Shown piece after piece: positions 23,037-34,409 of a stretch of DNA of 64,000 bases (position 1 is its first letter; the number at the start of each line of letters is the position of its first letter). The notes under the pieces are model-generated. The model saw only the letters and a list, made by a program, of their open reading frames with translations. It was not told the DNA's origin and made no database searches. Where the stretch lies: contig JARFJB010000821.1 of assembly GCA_036346205.1 (NCBI GenBank), positions 1,595,722-1,659,721 on the forward strand, given 5' to 3'. The DNA comes from Vesta saturnalis. Its lineage: Eukaryota > Arthropoda > Insecta > Coleoptera > Lampyridae. The position numbers and the translations under genes are program-made.

Positions 23037-23285
23037 AACATGCACGCACACACGCACGTAATAACGCCCGTCGCAAGCACCTACGCACTCACCCACTCAC
23101 CCATCAACCCGCCCGTACGCATACATACGCACAGATGCATAATCGCACATACGCACACACTTACTCTTTCATGCACACACGACGCACGTGCATACCACAT
23201 TGAACATGCAAGCACATGACACGACATGACTACACGAACACGTGACACACATGAACACTGAACAGCACACAACACCATGCACACA
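23037..23285. repeat. Degenerate CA/CG microsatellite
   Basis: ACGCAC and CACAC variants. Open frames here are artefacts of composition. Confidence 0.85.
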
Positions 23286-23424
23286 ATGTATAAACTAACA
23301 AGATTATTGAACTAATACACTTATTAAATATGAACTTATGTTAATTAAAATAAAATAATAATTAATTGAATAACTTGAATTAATGGTGAAATTAATTAAC
23401 TGTAATTGAATTAATTAAATGAAT

Positions 23425-24170
23425 AATTAATTGAACTTAATTGAACTTAATTGAACTTAATTGAACTTAATTGAACTTAATTGAACTTAATTGAACTTAA
23501 TTGAACTTAATTGAACTTAATTGAACTTAATTGAACTTAATTGAACTTAATTGAACTTAATTGAACTTAATTTAACTTAATTGAACTTAATTTAATTTAA
23601 TTGAGTTTAATTGAATTAATTGAATTTAATTGAATTTAATTGAATTTAATTGAATTTAATTGAATTAATTGTAATTGAATTTAATTGAATTTAATTGAAT
23701 TTAATTGAATTTAATTGAATTTAATTGAATTTAATTGAATTTAATTGAATTTAATTGAATTTAATTGAATTTAATTGAATTTAATTGAATTTAATTGAAT
23801 TTAATTGAATTTGATTGAATTTGATTGAATTTGATTGAATTTAATTGAATCTAATTGAATCTAATTGAATCTAATTGAATTGATTGAATTTGATTGAATT
23901 TGATTGAATTTAATTGAATCTAATTGAATCTAATTGAATCTAATTGAATCTAATTGAATCTAATTGAATCTAATTGAATATAATTGAATCTAATTGAATC
24001 TAATTGAATATTAATTGAATTTAATTGAATTTAATTGAATTTAATTGAATTTAATTGAATTTAATTGAATTTAATTGAATTTAATTGAATTTTATTGAAT
24101 TTCATTGAATTTAATTGAACTTAATTGCGTTTAATTGAATTTAATTGAATTTAATTTAATGAAGTTGGAA
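23425..24170. repeat. 10-bp-period satellite (TTGAATTTAA family)
   Basis: About 74 units in roughly 745 bp. The array is organised in blocks of one variant: TTGAACTTAA (about 23431-23600), TTGAATTTAA (23625-23812), a short TTGAATTTGA block, TTGAATCTAA (about 23840-24009), then TTGAATTTAA again with end variants. Occasional phase breaks (near 23665 and 23880) interrupt the 10-bp rhythm. Confidence 0.95.
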
Positions 24171-24384
24171 TCAGTACAACTGCAAGGATTACGAATCGCT
24201 ATAGGAGCTTTTCGTACAAGTCCTTATCCGTCACTATGTTGCGAAAGCGGTGTATTCCCTCTGAAATATCAAATTGACTCAAACCTGCTTAGATACGGTT
24301 TGAAAATATGGTCACAAGATAATCATCCATTAAATAGTATTATCTTCAAACCTCAACATACAGACGTAATTTATGAAAACAAGC
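24155..24384 (+). mobile_element. LINE fragment, C-terminal region of ORF2
   Basis: An open frame emerging from the satellite reads LESVQLQGLRIAIGAFRTSP, then a CCESGVFPL segment. This resembles the post-reverse-transcriptase connector of I/R1/jockey-like LINEs. It stops abruptly at about 24384, where mariner sequence begins in the opposite orientation. Confidence 0.65.
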
Positions 24385-25236
24385 CTACTAGAGCGAGCTG
24401 GCCAACGAAACGGACCCTGATCCATCTATCATCAAACATGTCGTAAAGGTGCTGAACAACAGGGCTAAAGTTATGAGGAGGTGCTCCATCTTGCCGATAC
24501 CAAGCTGAAGCCGACTCTCCATTTCTTAAAGTATGTAACGCCGTCGTATGGCTTCTTCTAAAATGTGGCAATATCTTGTAACATTTAAATTTTCATCATA
24601 AAATTTTAATGCTAAAGTTTATCGTCTTTTATTGCACAAAAAACATTAAAACTCCAACTATCTTGGAAATAACATTCTCTACTAACACGTGGATTTTCAT
24701 TAGACCAAAAATGGGAATTATGTCGATTAAATAATCCATTTTTGCTAAACTTTGCTTCATCACACCATATAACTTTTTTTATGAAGTTTTCATCCTCTTG
24801 GGTTTTCATTAAAAACCATTCACAGAATTCTACCCTTCGAGGAAGATCACCTAATTGTAAGTGTTGCACCAAATGATATGAAAATGATTTCCATTTGTGT
24901 TTTTTTTTAAATGCTATGAATTGTTCTCGTCGACAAAGTAAGATCTCTCTCACAATCTCTAATGGAGGCATTTGGAGAGGCCGTAAAATAACCCAAAACA
25001 TTAATTTCGTTTATGTCACTTTCCACTAGTGGTTTATTTTTATTAATTTTTGTCTTAAATTGACCAAACTGACCGCAGTTTTTAGGCAATGTTCTTACAA
25101 TTTCACCAGTTGCATTTGGTCGATTTGGATATCTTTCTGCAAAAACACAGCAAGTCCGTTCAACAATTCTATTACACTTGCCGTAAATAATAATAAGATT
25201 TAAAAAACCATCATTAGTAAATCCTAAATTTGCCAT
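24385..25236 (-). pseudogene. mariner transposase relic (DUF4817-type N-terminus)
   Basis: On the minus strand, the start at 25236 gives an N-terminal helical domain with IIIYGKCN and AERYPNR. These are typical of the DUF4817 helix-turn-helix found in some insect mariners. A second helix-turn-helix follows, then a frameshift at the poly-T run near 24900. The first Asp block is WCDEAKFSKNGLFN. A shift near 24610 precedes the second Asp block RQDGAPPH near 24500. The reading reaches a GPFRWPARS-type segment and ends at about 24385, just before the third Asp. It is therefore truncated as well as shifted. No intact inverted ends are seen. Confidence 0.8.
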
Positions 25237-26229
25237 TATTTACTATGAAATACAAACTGTCAAAACAACATAAACAATTAACGTTCTAACTATCAAATCT
25301 TTGACAGCCATGGCCTACCCTTTACTAATGTTGAAATAATTAAGTGTTGTTATGTTTTAACTAAGATAATGAAATATCTCAAAAGTGATTGGATTTAGGT
25401 ATAGGGAATACCGATACCAAACAAATTGGCTTAAAAAAATACAGCGGAAAATGGAAAAAAATACAGGGTGTTCTGTTTAAAGTAAGCAACTTATAAATGA
25501 TTTAAATTGTGCATGTTGGCGGCTAAGTTTAAAACACCCTGTATGAAATATCAATGAGATGGATATATGGAGTTAACGGTCAAGCGCTTGTTGTTTATTG
25601 GTTACAATTTCACGTCACTAGCTTCGTTATTAATGGAGATATCGTTATTCAATGTGGGCTAGGATTTTTTCAAAATTTAAAAAAAAATCGAAATATCTCG
25701 AAAATAATTCATTTTTGGTATAGGATATTGTGCACAAATTTTATCTAGAATTTCAAGTAGAATTCGAAAATAAAATAAAAAATATTAGGTTCCATTTAAA
25801 ATAACAAAGATGACGTCTACTTCCGTTATAACCGGAAATGCCACATTCAGGACAATATTATATTTGAACTCAGCTTCATCCAAAACCTACAGCTTTGTAA
25901 TTTTACATTTTTAACATAACTGTATCCGCCATTACTTTTAATCAAAACTCTTCGCGCCACACCCTGTATACTAAGGGAAAGAACAATTTTATGGTTAGCA
26001 TTTAAATAAATATTTTTGGAATAATCGATAAGGTAGTTTCTTGTTTACACGTTTATCAACATGTACTGTAGGATAATGCATATGGAAGTACATAAAATTT
26101 ATCCGTTATTATCCTATTTAATTATATTAAAATGTTTTAATTTTTCATCCAAACGTTAACAGTTGATTAAAACCTTCAAAGAGAAATTTTTAATTAATTT
26201 TATTCCATAATGTGTTTAGTTATATCACT
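25237..26229. other. Gene-free stretch with mariner-type termini
   Basis: Contains CAGGGTGTT/AACACCCTG ends (described separately). Otherwise I see no gene. Confidence 0.5.
25463..25541. mobile_element. Very short mariner-like MITE or abutted termini
   Basis: cagggtgttctgtttaaa at the left and tttaaaacaccctg at the right are inverted and flanked by TA, enclosing only about 50 bp. A further caccctgta lies near 25958-25966, so an alternative element of about 500 bp is possible. Confidence 0.5.
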
Positions 26230-26231
26230 CA

Positions 26232-27000
26232 TTGTCGAAATAAGGTGAATTCGTTTATTATCAGTTTTTCGTACTAAAATACGACCGCTACTAACCCATA
26301 GATATTTCTAGCACGAGTTTTTGTTTCTTTCAGTAGCAAGCGATTTTCTGTTGTTAAATGGTCATTTACATAAATTCTTTTGCTAACTTTCTTATCATCT
26401 TCAGACAAGTTCTTCCACCAGCGCTTACCACCTGTTATTAAAGCTTAGCTCATAAGATTTCATACGGGTAACAAAATTTGTATTAATATTATCACACCCC
26501 ACATCATTAGCAATTTATTGAAATTGTGTATCCGGCGAGATTGAGTCATCATCACTAACACTATGTATTTCCACATATTTTCGCTTTGTACGTTGCTCAA
26601 TCTTATTTATTCTCATACGTAATTCTAAAATTTGTTCATCTTTACTCTCCATCACCTTTTTTAAAGACTTAATTTCCTACTTCACCTCCTGACTTTCTTT
26701 TATGAAATTATCGAACAGTGATAATAAATTGTCAGATTTATCAGCTAAAAATTGAATAGATTCAAGTACTTTATCGAGAATTTCTTTAAATTCCTTTGGA
26801 TTTTCCAGCTCTACTTCGTTGATATCGCGATCTATTTCACCACTTACCACAGACTTCGCTGTAGTTGATTTCTTATCCTCCCTGCACGCCATGCATCTCC
26901 ATATCTGCTTACCACATCTAGATTTAGATTTAAAGGTACTTTCGGTTATTGAACAGGCGAAATGGTAATTTTTCTTGCAACGTGACAATAAACCTCTTCC
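26232..27000 (-). pseudogene. LINE ORF1 relic with PHD-like finger and FP25K-like end
   Basis: On the minus strand the reading opens with a Cys/His-rich finger (CKKNYHFACS ... CGKQIWRCMACRE), resembling the PHD-type finger of CR1/jockey-group ORF1 proteins. An acidic linker and a heptad-like coiled coil (about 26840-26600) follow. After stops comes a segment with KKYLWVSSGRILVRK near 26300. That pattern is the C-terminal domain shared by many LINE ORF1 proteins and baculovirus FP25K-like proteins. ORF1 proteins bind LINE RNA. Stops in the second half make this copy dead. Its ORF2 is not adjacent. Confidence 0.65.
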
Positions 27001-27145
27001 GATAAGATAACTTAATCACAATGGCTGCACTTCACTTTAATGATAACACTTATTTGCAAATATACTGAAATATTTAAATAAGTTTACAATAATGCGTAAC
27101 TAAAAAAAAAATAATAATAAGAAGGAGAAGAAGAAGAAGAAACAA
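27001..27145. repeat. Junction with AAT/AAG-rich low complexity
   Basis: Separates two LINE fragments in opposite orientation. The tract aataataataagaaggag at about 27109 may be a retroposition tail. Confidence 0.5.
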
Positions 27146-28740
27146 CTCTTAAGCAGATACAGGAAAGTCTCAACACCTGCAGAATTTATACAGCATTTGA
27201 AAGAGCTCGAGCAAAAGAAAGGTTTGAAAAAAAAATGGCCCAAAAACGATCTTGACAAGACTTCACCTGATCTTTTACATCAACAAGCCCACTAAATGAA
27301 ATATGTAGAAAGATTAAATGTGTTACTGGATTAAACAACCATAACGTTGTTAATAAACAATCAAGTTACAAAAGATCCTGTTCAAGTAACAAATCACTTT
27401 GCGCAATATTTTCAAGATGTAAGTAGCGACCTACAATACACTGAAGTATTTAAATCACAGTAAACTTACCGAAATCAATGACACTGGATCTTAGGAGTGG
27501 CGATGAAGAAAACTGCAATCTTCCTTTCAGCGTGGACGAGTTGGAAAGGGCGTTGCAACAAGCAAGAGAGTCGGCACCGGGCATGATAGAATTACCATCA
27601 GCATGATAAAACACCTTTTTCCTGAAACAAAGCAAATACTATTAGAATTATACAATAAAATATACCCCACTGGTACCTTTCCATCGTCATGGAAACTCGC
27701 GACTATTATAGCGATTCCTAAAGAAGGAAAGCATAACAATAACCCAGAGAACTATAGACCAATTTTATTGACATCTTGTGTATCAAAAGTATTGGAATCA
27801 GTGGTCAACTTTAGACTTATCACGACTCTGGAAAATCAAACGTGTTTAGTTCTTACCAAGCAGGGTTTAGAAAAGGATACTCGACAATAGACCTGATCAT
27901 GAAGCTAGAACAAATAGTGAAAAAAGCCTTTACAACCACACAACACTGCTTATCAATATTTTTTGACATACGTAACGCTTATGACACTGTATGGAGTCAT
28001 GGTGTTCTAGAAAAGCTGCTACATTGGAACATAAAGGCCACCCCCATCAGTTTGTTTAAAATCTCTTACAAAAAAGGTGTATCCGTGTAAAAATTGGTAA
28101 CATTTTCTCTTACACTAAGAAACAACAGAACGGGGTCCCACAAGGGTCATTATTAAGTGTCACCATATTTGCAGCGGCGATAAACAATATAGCAGACAGT
28201 GTCAGTAAAACAACGCATGCCCTACTATACGTAGATGATCTATGTATAATTACACAGGGTACAGATATGAAACAAATGTCAACAATAGTACAGAATTACA
28301 TTAATACCCTGGTGAGGGAAGCGAAAACGCGTGAATTTCAGTTTTCACACACCAAAACCAAGGCTATCCATTTTTGTCGGTTAAGGCACGCTCAAGAGGA
28401 GCCCAGACTGAACTTAAACAATGATACAATAGAGAATGTAGAAAGCACAAATTCCTATGAATGTTACTGGATACCAAACTTACATGGAAGAAACACGTAG
28501 AAAATCTGGTATCGAAATGTAAACTATCACTGAACAGAATCCAGATTCGTAGTCACTATATCCTGGGGAGCAGACAAGGAAACTCTGGGAAAAATAATAA
28601 ATGCTTTTATACGAAGCAAACTGGAATACGGATCGACAGTGTATAAAACTGCCGCTAAATCACATCTAAAAAAAATTAAATCGATTTGGAATAGTGTTAT
28701 GTTAATAACAACAGGTGGTAAAGTTCATACGAGTTGAGTG
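27146..28740 (+). mobile_element. LINE fragment: reverse transcriptase (jockey/R1/I group)
   Basis: Broken frames together give a nearly complete reverse transcriptase. A fingers region contains ENYRPILLTSCVSKVLE near 27748-27800. SYQAGFRKGYST lies near 27847, FFDIRNAYDTVW near 27961, GVPQGSLLS near 28134 and the catalytic YVDDLC near 28229. KTKAIHF and a thumb follow. Frameshifts occur near 27840, 28090, 28460 and 28600. No endonuclease is attached upstream, so it is 5' truncated. The clade is uncertain because the diagnostic ends are missing. Confidence 0.85.
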
Positions 28741-29058
28741 GACGCGATTCATAAACGCTCCGGTAAAATAAATCCTAAACAGATCATACCGAGCATTTCT
28801 TATAAAGTAAACTGAAGCCAATTAAAGGTGAATGTTTTAAGTGAGTGCTAACTAAATTGAGAGTGTTAAAAAGAGTGTCTAATATAATAACAATTAAGAA
28901 TTAATATTAAAAGCATTGTGGGTGCATAAAATAAATAGCTAACGTAGTGATTGCAACAAGGTCGAGTGCAAAAGGTCAACGGACCAACTGCGATAAAACG
29001 TGAGTGCATTGTACCGGCAGATATAAATATATAGCCAGTAAATTTTTAATAAATCGGG

Positions 29059-29928
29059 ATGAATAAATTGAAACCCAATAAAGAAAAAGAAAAAGAAAAG
29101 AAAAAGAAAAGAAAAAGAAAGAAAAGAAAAAGAAAAGAAAAGAAAAGAAAAAAAGAAAAGAAAAAGAAAAAGAAAAGAAAAGAAAAGAAAAAGAAAAGAA
29201 AAGAAAAGAAAAGAAAAGAAAAGAAAAGAAAAGAAAAGAAAAGAAAAGAAAAGAAAAGAAAAGAAAAGAAAAAGAAAAATAAAAAGAAAAAGAAAACAAA
29301 AGAAAAAGGCAACCAGAAGAAAATGATAGAGACAAATTTGTGAAAAGTAAGAAAACACACAGAACACCGCCAACTACAGCAAGGAAATTAAATGACGAAA
29401 GCGTAACAGATGATAACGCTAAAAAAGAGCAGACAAAGGAAGCGAAAGGAAACAATGATATGGCCGAAATTAAAAACATGCTAAGAACACTAGTAGAGGG
29501 TCAAGAGAAATTAGAGAGATTAAAAGAGTGGCTACCCTTGAGAGTAAAATTGAAATACTGGAACGTATTGAAAGAAAGAATAATATTGTTATTAAAGGAG
29601 TCAACATACGGGAGGATATGGTAAAAAAAGGAACAGTTGAATTCTTGAAGACAGAATTAGGAGTGTCAACCAACATCATCGCAGCAAGGATTATAAAAAC
29701 GAAATACGCACACCCAATAGTAATTGCAAATCATAAAAAACAAAACGAACATGGAAATACAGGAAAATATAAGCCACAATCCGTGATATCGCTAAAACTA
29801 AAAAGCAAAATGGGGAAATCGTTAAAGTAGGCTTTAGAACGGTTATAATTAATGAACAGTGCTGGATCTGGAGTGATGAAGCAGAGGGTCTGGTAAAAGC
29901 AAAAAACTACATAAGGAAACGGTGATGA
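29059..29928 (+). pseudogene. LINE ORF1 relic with Lys/Glu tract and RRM-like part
   Basis: The ATG at 29059 is followed by about 70 codons of Lys/Glu encoded by an expanded AAAAG array. A stop and frame changes follow at 29340-29530. The C-terminal half keeps a coiled-coil start (ESKIEILERIERKNNIVIKG), typical of the coiled-coil/RRM junction in L1-type ORF1 proteins. It ends in a SDEAEGLVKAKNY segment. ORF1p is an RNA-binding trimer in characterised LINEs. The frameshifts make this copy non-functional. Confidence 0.7.
29078..29305 (+). repeat. AAAAG polypurine array
   Basis: Roughly 40 units of AAAAG with AAAAAG variants, forming an uninterrupted polypurine strand of more than 200 bp inside the ORF1 region. 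Confidence 0.95.
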
Positions 29929-31461
29929 AGATGGATAACAGAAAGACGGCCAAAACAATGAAAAGCATAACGAATAAGGAATACGAAACAAAAGTAGTGT
30001 TGGATAAAAAAACGGAAGGTAAAGCTCTGAAAATAGGCCAATGGAATGTGCATACATTTTATCAGGAAGGCAAGTTGGCGCAGGTCATAAAAGAAATGAA
30101 AGAATACAAAATTGACATACTAGGAATAAGCGAGTGTATGTGGACTGGGTTTGGCGAAGTTAATACAGGTCAGTACTCTTTTATATATTCCGGTAAACCA
30201 AATGATAGCGATCATGAATATGGTATAGCGATTATCTTTAATAGGGAAGCTCGTAAATTATTATTAGGATGGGAACCAATTAATGAAAGGCTAATGAATT
30301 TAAATTTGGAGTTCGGGCGGTATAAAATAACAATCCTACAATGTTATTCCCCAACAAACGTGAGTCCATACCAAGAGAAAGAAGAGTTTTACAGTACACT
30401 AGAAGGAATACTTCACACAATAAAAAGAGAATATCCACTAATACTAATGGGAGATATAAATGCGCAGATAGGGAGTGACAAAAGGGGACTAGAAGATGTA
30501 ATAGGTAGACATGGGGTAGGCGCAATGAATGAAAATGGTGAGCTGCTCGTTGATCCTTGTGGTGCTTATGGACTAGTAAGAGGAGTCACTATTTTCGATC
30601 ACAAAAAAATACACAAAGCTACTTGGAAAGCACCAGGACAAAATATTGAAAATCAGATAGCTCATATCTGGATTAGTGGCAAATGGAAAAAATTACTGTT
30701 AGATGTGAGAAGTAAAAGGGGCGCGGAGATAAATAGCGATCATTACTTGGTAATGGCAACAGTGAAAACGGTGATGCTAACAAAGAAGAAAGTGGAAAAG
30801 AAATCTAATCGAAAGAAATTTAAGAGTAAAGGATGAAAAGGTGAAAACAAACTATGTTAACAGGCTAAAGACAGGCATCCAGAGCATAGACTACGACGGA
30901 GAAATTGAAGAAATATGGGAGAAATGCAAAGAATTGTTACTACATACAAGCAGGAAAACATGCGGTTTCATAAAACCTGCTAAAGCAGAATGGATGGGTA
31001 ATGATACTTGGAGCAAAATTGGAGAGAGGAAAAAAATAAAACTAAAAAAACTAGTTGTAAATAATAGAATCAAGGAAGCAGCCCTACAAGAAGAATATAA
31101 TAGGATCAACAAAGAAATTAAGAAATCAATAAAGAGGGATAAAAGAGATTATACAGATAATATAGCAAAATAAGCACAAAACGCGACAGAAAAAGGTAAT
31201 ACAACAGAACTCTACATAAACATAAAGAAATTATGCAACAGAAGAACAGCAGATCCAGTGATGGCGCGAGTACTTCCAGAGGGTACTAAATCATGAGGAT
31301 TTGAATAAACAAAGATTACGGCAAAAACAACACGAAGAACTATCAATAAATACTAAACGCCCATCTGAAGAGAAATCATAACAGCAATTAAGCAGATGAA
31401 AAATGGTAAGGCCCGTGGAATAGATAGTATAACAGTAGGTATGCTAAAAATAGATATATGA
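29925..31461 (+). pseudogene. LINE ORF2: apurinic-type endonuclease and start of reverse transcriptase
   Basis: A 304-codon open stretch carries the exonuclease-endonuclease-phosphatase fold: IGQWNVHTF (Asn), GISECMWTG (catalytic Glu), QCYSPTN (Tyr), MGDINAQIG (Asp/Asn) and NSDHYLV (Asp-His). The QIDHI strand expected before the end reads QIAHI. This arrangement is that of RTE-like endonucleases, often annotated as craniofacial development protein 2-like. After a stop and frameshift at about 30836 the linker continues to 31173, then broken to 31461. The endonuclease nicks target DNA to prime reverse transcription. This copy lacks the catalytic polymerase part. Confidence 0.85.
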
Positions 31462-31559
31462 GCTACAAAATGATTTATTTACTTTTTTGAAAGCGTCTGT
31501 CATTAAATTTTCACTTCTTTGTTGAATACCTTTCTTCATGATACATTATTCCCTAAGTA
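31462..31559. other. Short unassigned flank of mariner insertion
   Basis: AT-rich, directly adjoining the TA target of the next element. Confidence 0.5.
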
Positions 31560-32640
31560 CAGGGTGGCCAACTAAGAATGCGAAGTACTGTATCTGGGAA
31601 ACTATCCATCGTAGAGGCTTGCGCCAAAAAAAAGTTATTACTAAAACGGCCAATACAAAAACCTGGAAAATATTTTCAAGTTTCTGAAATGGCCGCTAGG
31701 GGGCAATCTTGAATCTAAAAAAGTGATGTTTCTGTAAATTCTGCTATATTAACCTAATAAAAAAATAACTGATCTTTGAAGTCGAGGATAATCTGAACTT
31801 TTTGTTTGGCACTTTTGACGTATCTATTAAATAAAGTGGTGGGGGTATTCAAACAGTTCCCCCCCGTATCTTCGAAACGGCTAATCCGATTTTAACAAAC
31901 TTGGGCGCGTTGAAAAGAGCTTTTCTTGGGCTACAAATGTTAAAATAATTGAAGTTTTGTTAGTTTCACATATCGTCGCTAGAGGGCTTTTTTCGACATT
32001 CCGACAGAAACGGTTAATTTTCGCAAAAAAATTAAACGCATTGGTATGACTTTTTTTCATAAACACGTAGCTAAATGATTCCTAAACAAGCTCGCGAAAA
32101 CCGCATCTCGATATCTTCTTCCTAACCTAAAATATCGACCAAAGAAAACTTTATACGAAAATCCCTTAAGTTTTTTTTTTTTAACTATATTTTTCTGGAA
32201 TTGGTTCTATTATGTAAGTTGTGGCCCTAAAAAGGACCCATTTAAAGGAGGAAGGTTTTTAATACCCCCGTAAATGCTCGAAATTCTGACCATCGCTCTG
32301 TGCATTGCTGAGGCCTCTTATGGGTAGACAAAACTGCAGCTTCAATTTCGGCTCTGAATAGGTTACCTAGAAATTGCGATTTTAAATGTTTGTAAATTTA
32401 TTCACCAGAATAAAATCACCCTTTTTGAAATTACTACGGGCAAGTAAGCAATGCTAAAAGTTATACGAAAGGCCTACTTTTTGTTTGTTTAAATGCATAT
32501 TCACTATGGATATATAGGAAAATACAATTAATAGAAGCAGGCAATGGAAACAGATACCTAAACAAAACATACATAATCCACAAATTGTCAATAGTGGTCA
32601 ATACTTTCGCGTTACTTTGAGCAATTTTTGTGCTTTCGAA

Positions 32641-33682
32641 ATGCGTTTTACGAACAATGAAGCTATTGATATGCTTGCAGTTTATTTTGAATGTCTTCAG
32701 AATGCCGCAGTAGCTAAAAGAGTTTACGCGGCTCGATATCCAAATCGGCGTCCTTGCGATGTAAGAGTTTTTCCCCGATTACTGGCGAACTTACGAGCCC
32801 ATGGTAGTTTTCGGTCTACGTTCCAACGGCAAAGAATTGAAAGAACACAAGAAAATATTAACCGTGTACTGGACTATATTGAAGAAAATCCTCATGTTAG
32901 CACAAGAGCATTATCCACTGAGTTAGGCATATCACGGACAACGGTTCAAAATATTTTGAAGGACCATAGGTAAGTTCTAATGGCCATCAAAATATATAGG
33001 TATTCGTTTACATTTTTTAATTACTTTAAGAATGCACCCATTTGATGTCGTTTTGCATCAGGCCTTGAAAGAGAAAGATTTTGATCGAAGGTTAGACTAT
33101 TGCCATTGGATGTTAGGCATGATACGCGAAAATAGAGAATTTTATTTCAAATTCTTTGGACCGATGAAGCCACCTTCAGTAGTGACGAGAGAGTCAATCT
33201 GCACAATATGCATTATTAGTCTGCAGAAAATACCCATTGGTTGCGTGAAGTTTAGCGCCGAAGACGTTGGAGTTTAAATATATGGTGTGGCATACTGGGA
33301 GGCAGAATTATTGGGCCATATTTTCTCAAGCAACCCCTAATGTCAATGTATTTCTTGACTTTTTGGCCTATCAATTACCGTTGTTGTTGGAAGCTGTGCC
33401 TCTGGAAACAAGGCAAAAAAATGTTTTTGCGGTTGGATGGTTGCCCAGCACATTTTGCTATTAATGTGCGAGAGCATATTAATGCAGTATTTCAACAGCT
33501 GTGGATTGGAAGGAAGTCTGTTTCCATGGCCTCCGCGATCGCCAGACTTAACTTGGCTCGATTTTTATTTATGGGGGCGCTTAAAGGACATCGAAATTGA
33601 AGCTGCAGTTTTGTCTAGTCATGAGAGGATTCAGCAATGCATAGAGCGTGGTCAGCATTTCGAACATTTACGGGGGCATTAA
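32641..33682 (+). pseudogene. mariner transposase with spliced intron (DUF4817-type)
   Basis: Exon 1 (32641-32969) encodes MRFTNNEAIDML, an AARYPNRR motif and a second helix-turn-helix (TRALSTELGISRTTVQNIL). AG|GTAAGT at 32970 and TTTAAG ending at 33030 define a 61-bp intron. Joining them restores the frame across HR and MHPF. In exon 2 the first Asp (TDEATFSSDE) is near 33160, after a frameshift. The second is in LDGCPAHF near 33433. The third is in RSPDLTWLDFYLWG near 33540-33580, after another shift. The C-terminus GQHFEHLRGH ends at 33682, inside the right inverted arm. The frameshifts inactivate it. Confidence 0.87.
32970..33030 (+). other. Candidate 61-bp intron in mariner transposase
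   Basis: Starts GTAAGT and ends in a T-rich tract plus AG. Removal keeps the transposase frame, whereas read-through hits a stop at once. Confidence 0.75.
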
Positions 33683-34409
33683 AAACCTTCCTCCTTTAAA
33701 TCGGTCCTTTTTAGGGCCACAACTTACATAATAGAAACAATTCCAGAAAAATATAGTAAAAAAAATAGAAATTTAAGGGATTTTCGTATAAAGTTTTCTT
33801 TGGCCGATATTTTACGTTAGGAACAAGATATCGAGATGTGTTTCGCGCGCTTGTTTAGGCATCATTTAGTTACTTGGTCATGAAAAAAAGTCATACCAAT
33901 GCATTTAATTGTTTTGCGAAAATTAACCGTTTCTGTCGGAATGTCGAACAAAGCCCTTTAGCGACGACATGTGAAACTAACAAAACTTCAATTATTTTAA
34001 CATTTGTAGCCCAAAAAAGCCCTTTTCAACGCGCCCAAGTTCGTTAAAATCGGATTAGCCGTTTCGAAGATACGGGGGGGGGAGGGTGATTTAAGGAAAC
34101 GTTTGAATACCATCCCCATTTTATTTTTATAGATACGCCAAAAAGTGCCAAACAAAAACAGTTCAGATTACCCTCGACTTCAAAGATCAGTTATTTTTTT
34201 ATTAGGTTAATATAGCAGAATTCACAGAAACATCACTTTTTTAGATTCAAGATTGCAGTTACGCCCCCTAGCGGCCATTTCAAAAACATGAAAATATTTA
34301 CCAGGTTTTTGTATTGGCCGTTTTAGTAATAACTTTTTTTCCGCAAGCCTCTACGATGTATAGCTTCCCAGATACATTACCTCGCATTCTTAGTTGGCCA
34401 CCCCGTACA

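Larger units (their letters stand above)
28741..31461 (+). mobile_element. 3'-truncated LINE with ORF1 and endonuclease (RTE-like EN)
   Basis: A GC-richer leader (about 28820-29058) precedes ORF1, then an endonuclease ORF and the first part of the reverse transcriptase. The sequence breaks off at about 31461, soon after KQMKNGKARGIDSI, before any catalytic reverse-transcriptase motif. Most LINE copies are 5' truncated, so losing the 3' part suggests a deletion or a later rearrangement. Confidence 0.8.
31560..34405 (+). mobile_element. mariner element with about 800-bp inverted ends
   Basis: cagggtggccaactaagaat starts at 31560, and the complementary end finishes at 34405 with one substitution in the outer block (ccaccccg). 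TA flanks both sides. The arms stay alignable to about 32352 and from about 33593, roughly 800 bp each. They therefore include an inverted copy of the last part of the transposase coding sequence. The element is 2,846 bp. Confidence 0.9.

Noticed and set aside
23425..24170. CRISPR-like regular repeat
   Set aside because: Units are contiguous 10-mers with no unique spacers, and the DNA is eukaryotic. It is a satellite.
28939..29479. Phe/Leu/Ser-rich minus-strand frames that look like membrane proteins
   Set aside because: They are the complement of the AAAAG array and adjoining A-rich LINE sequence.
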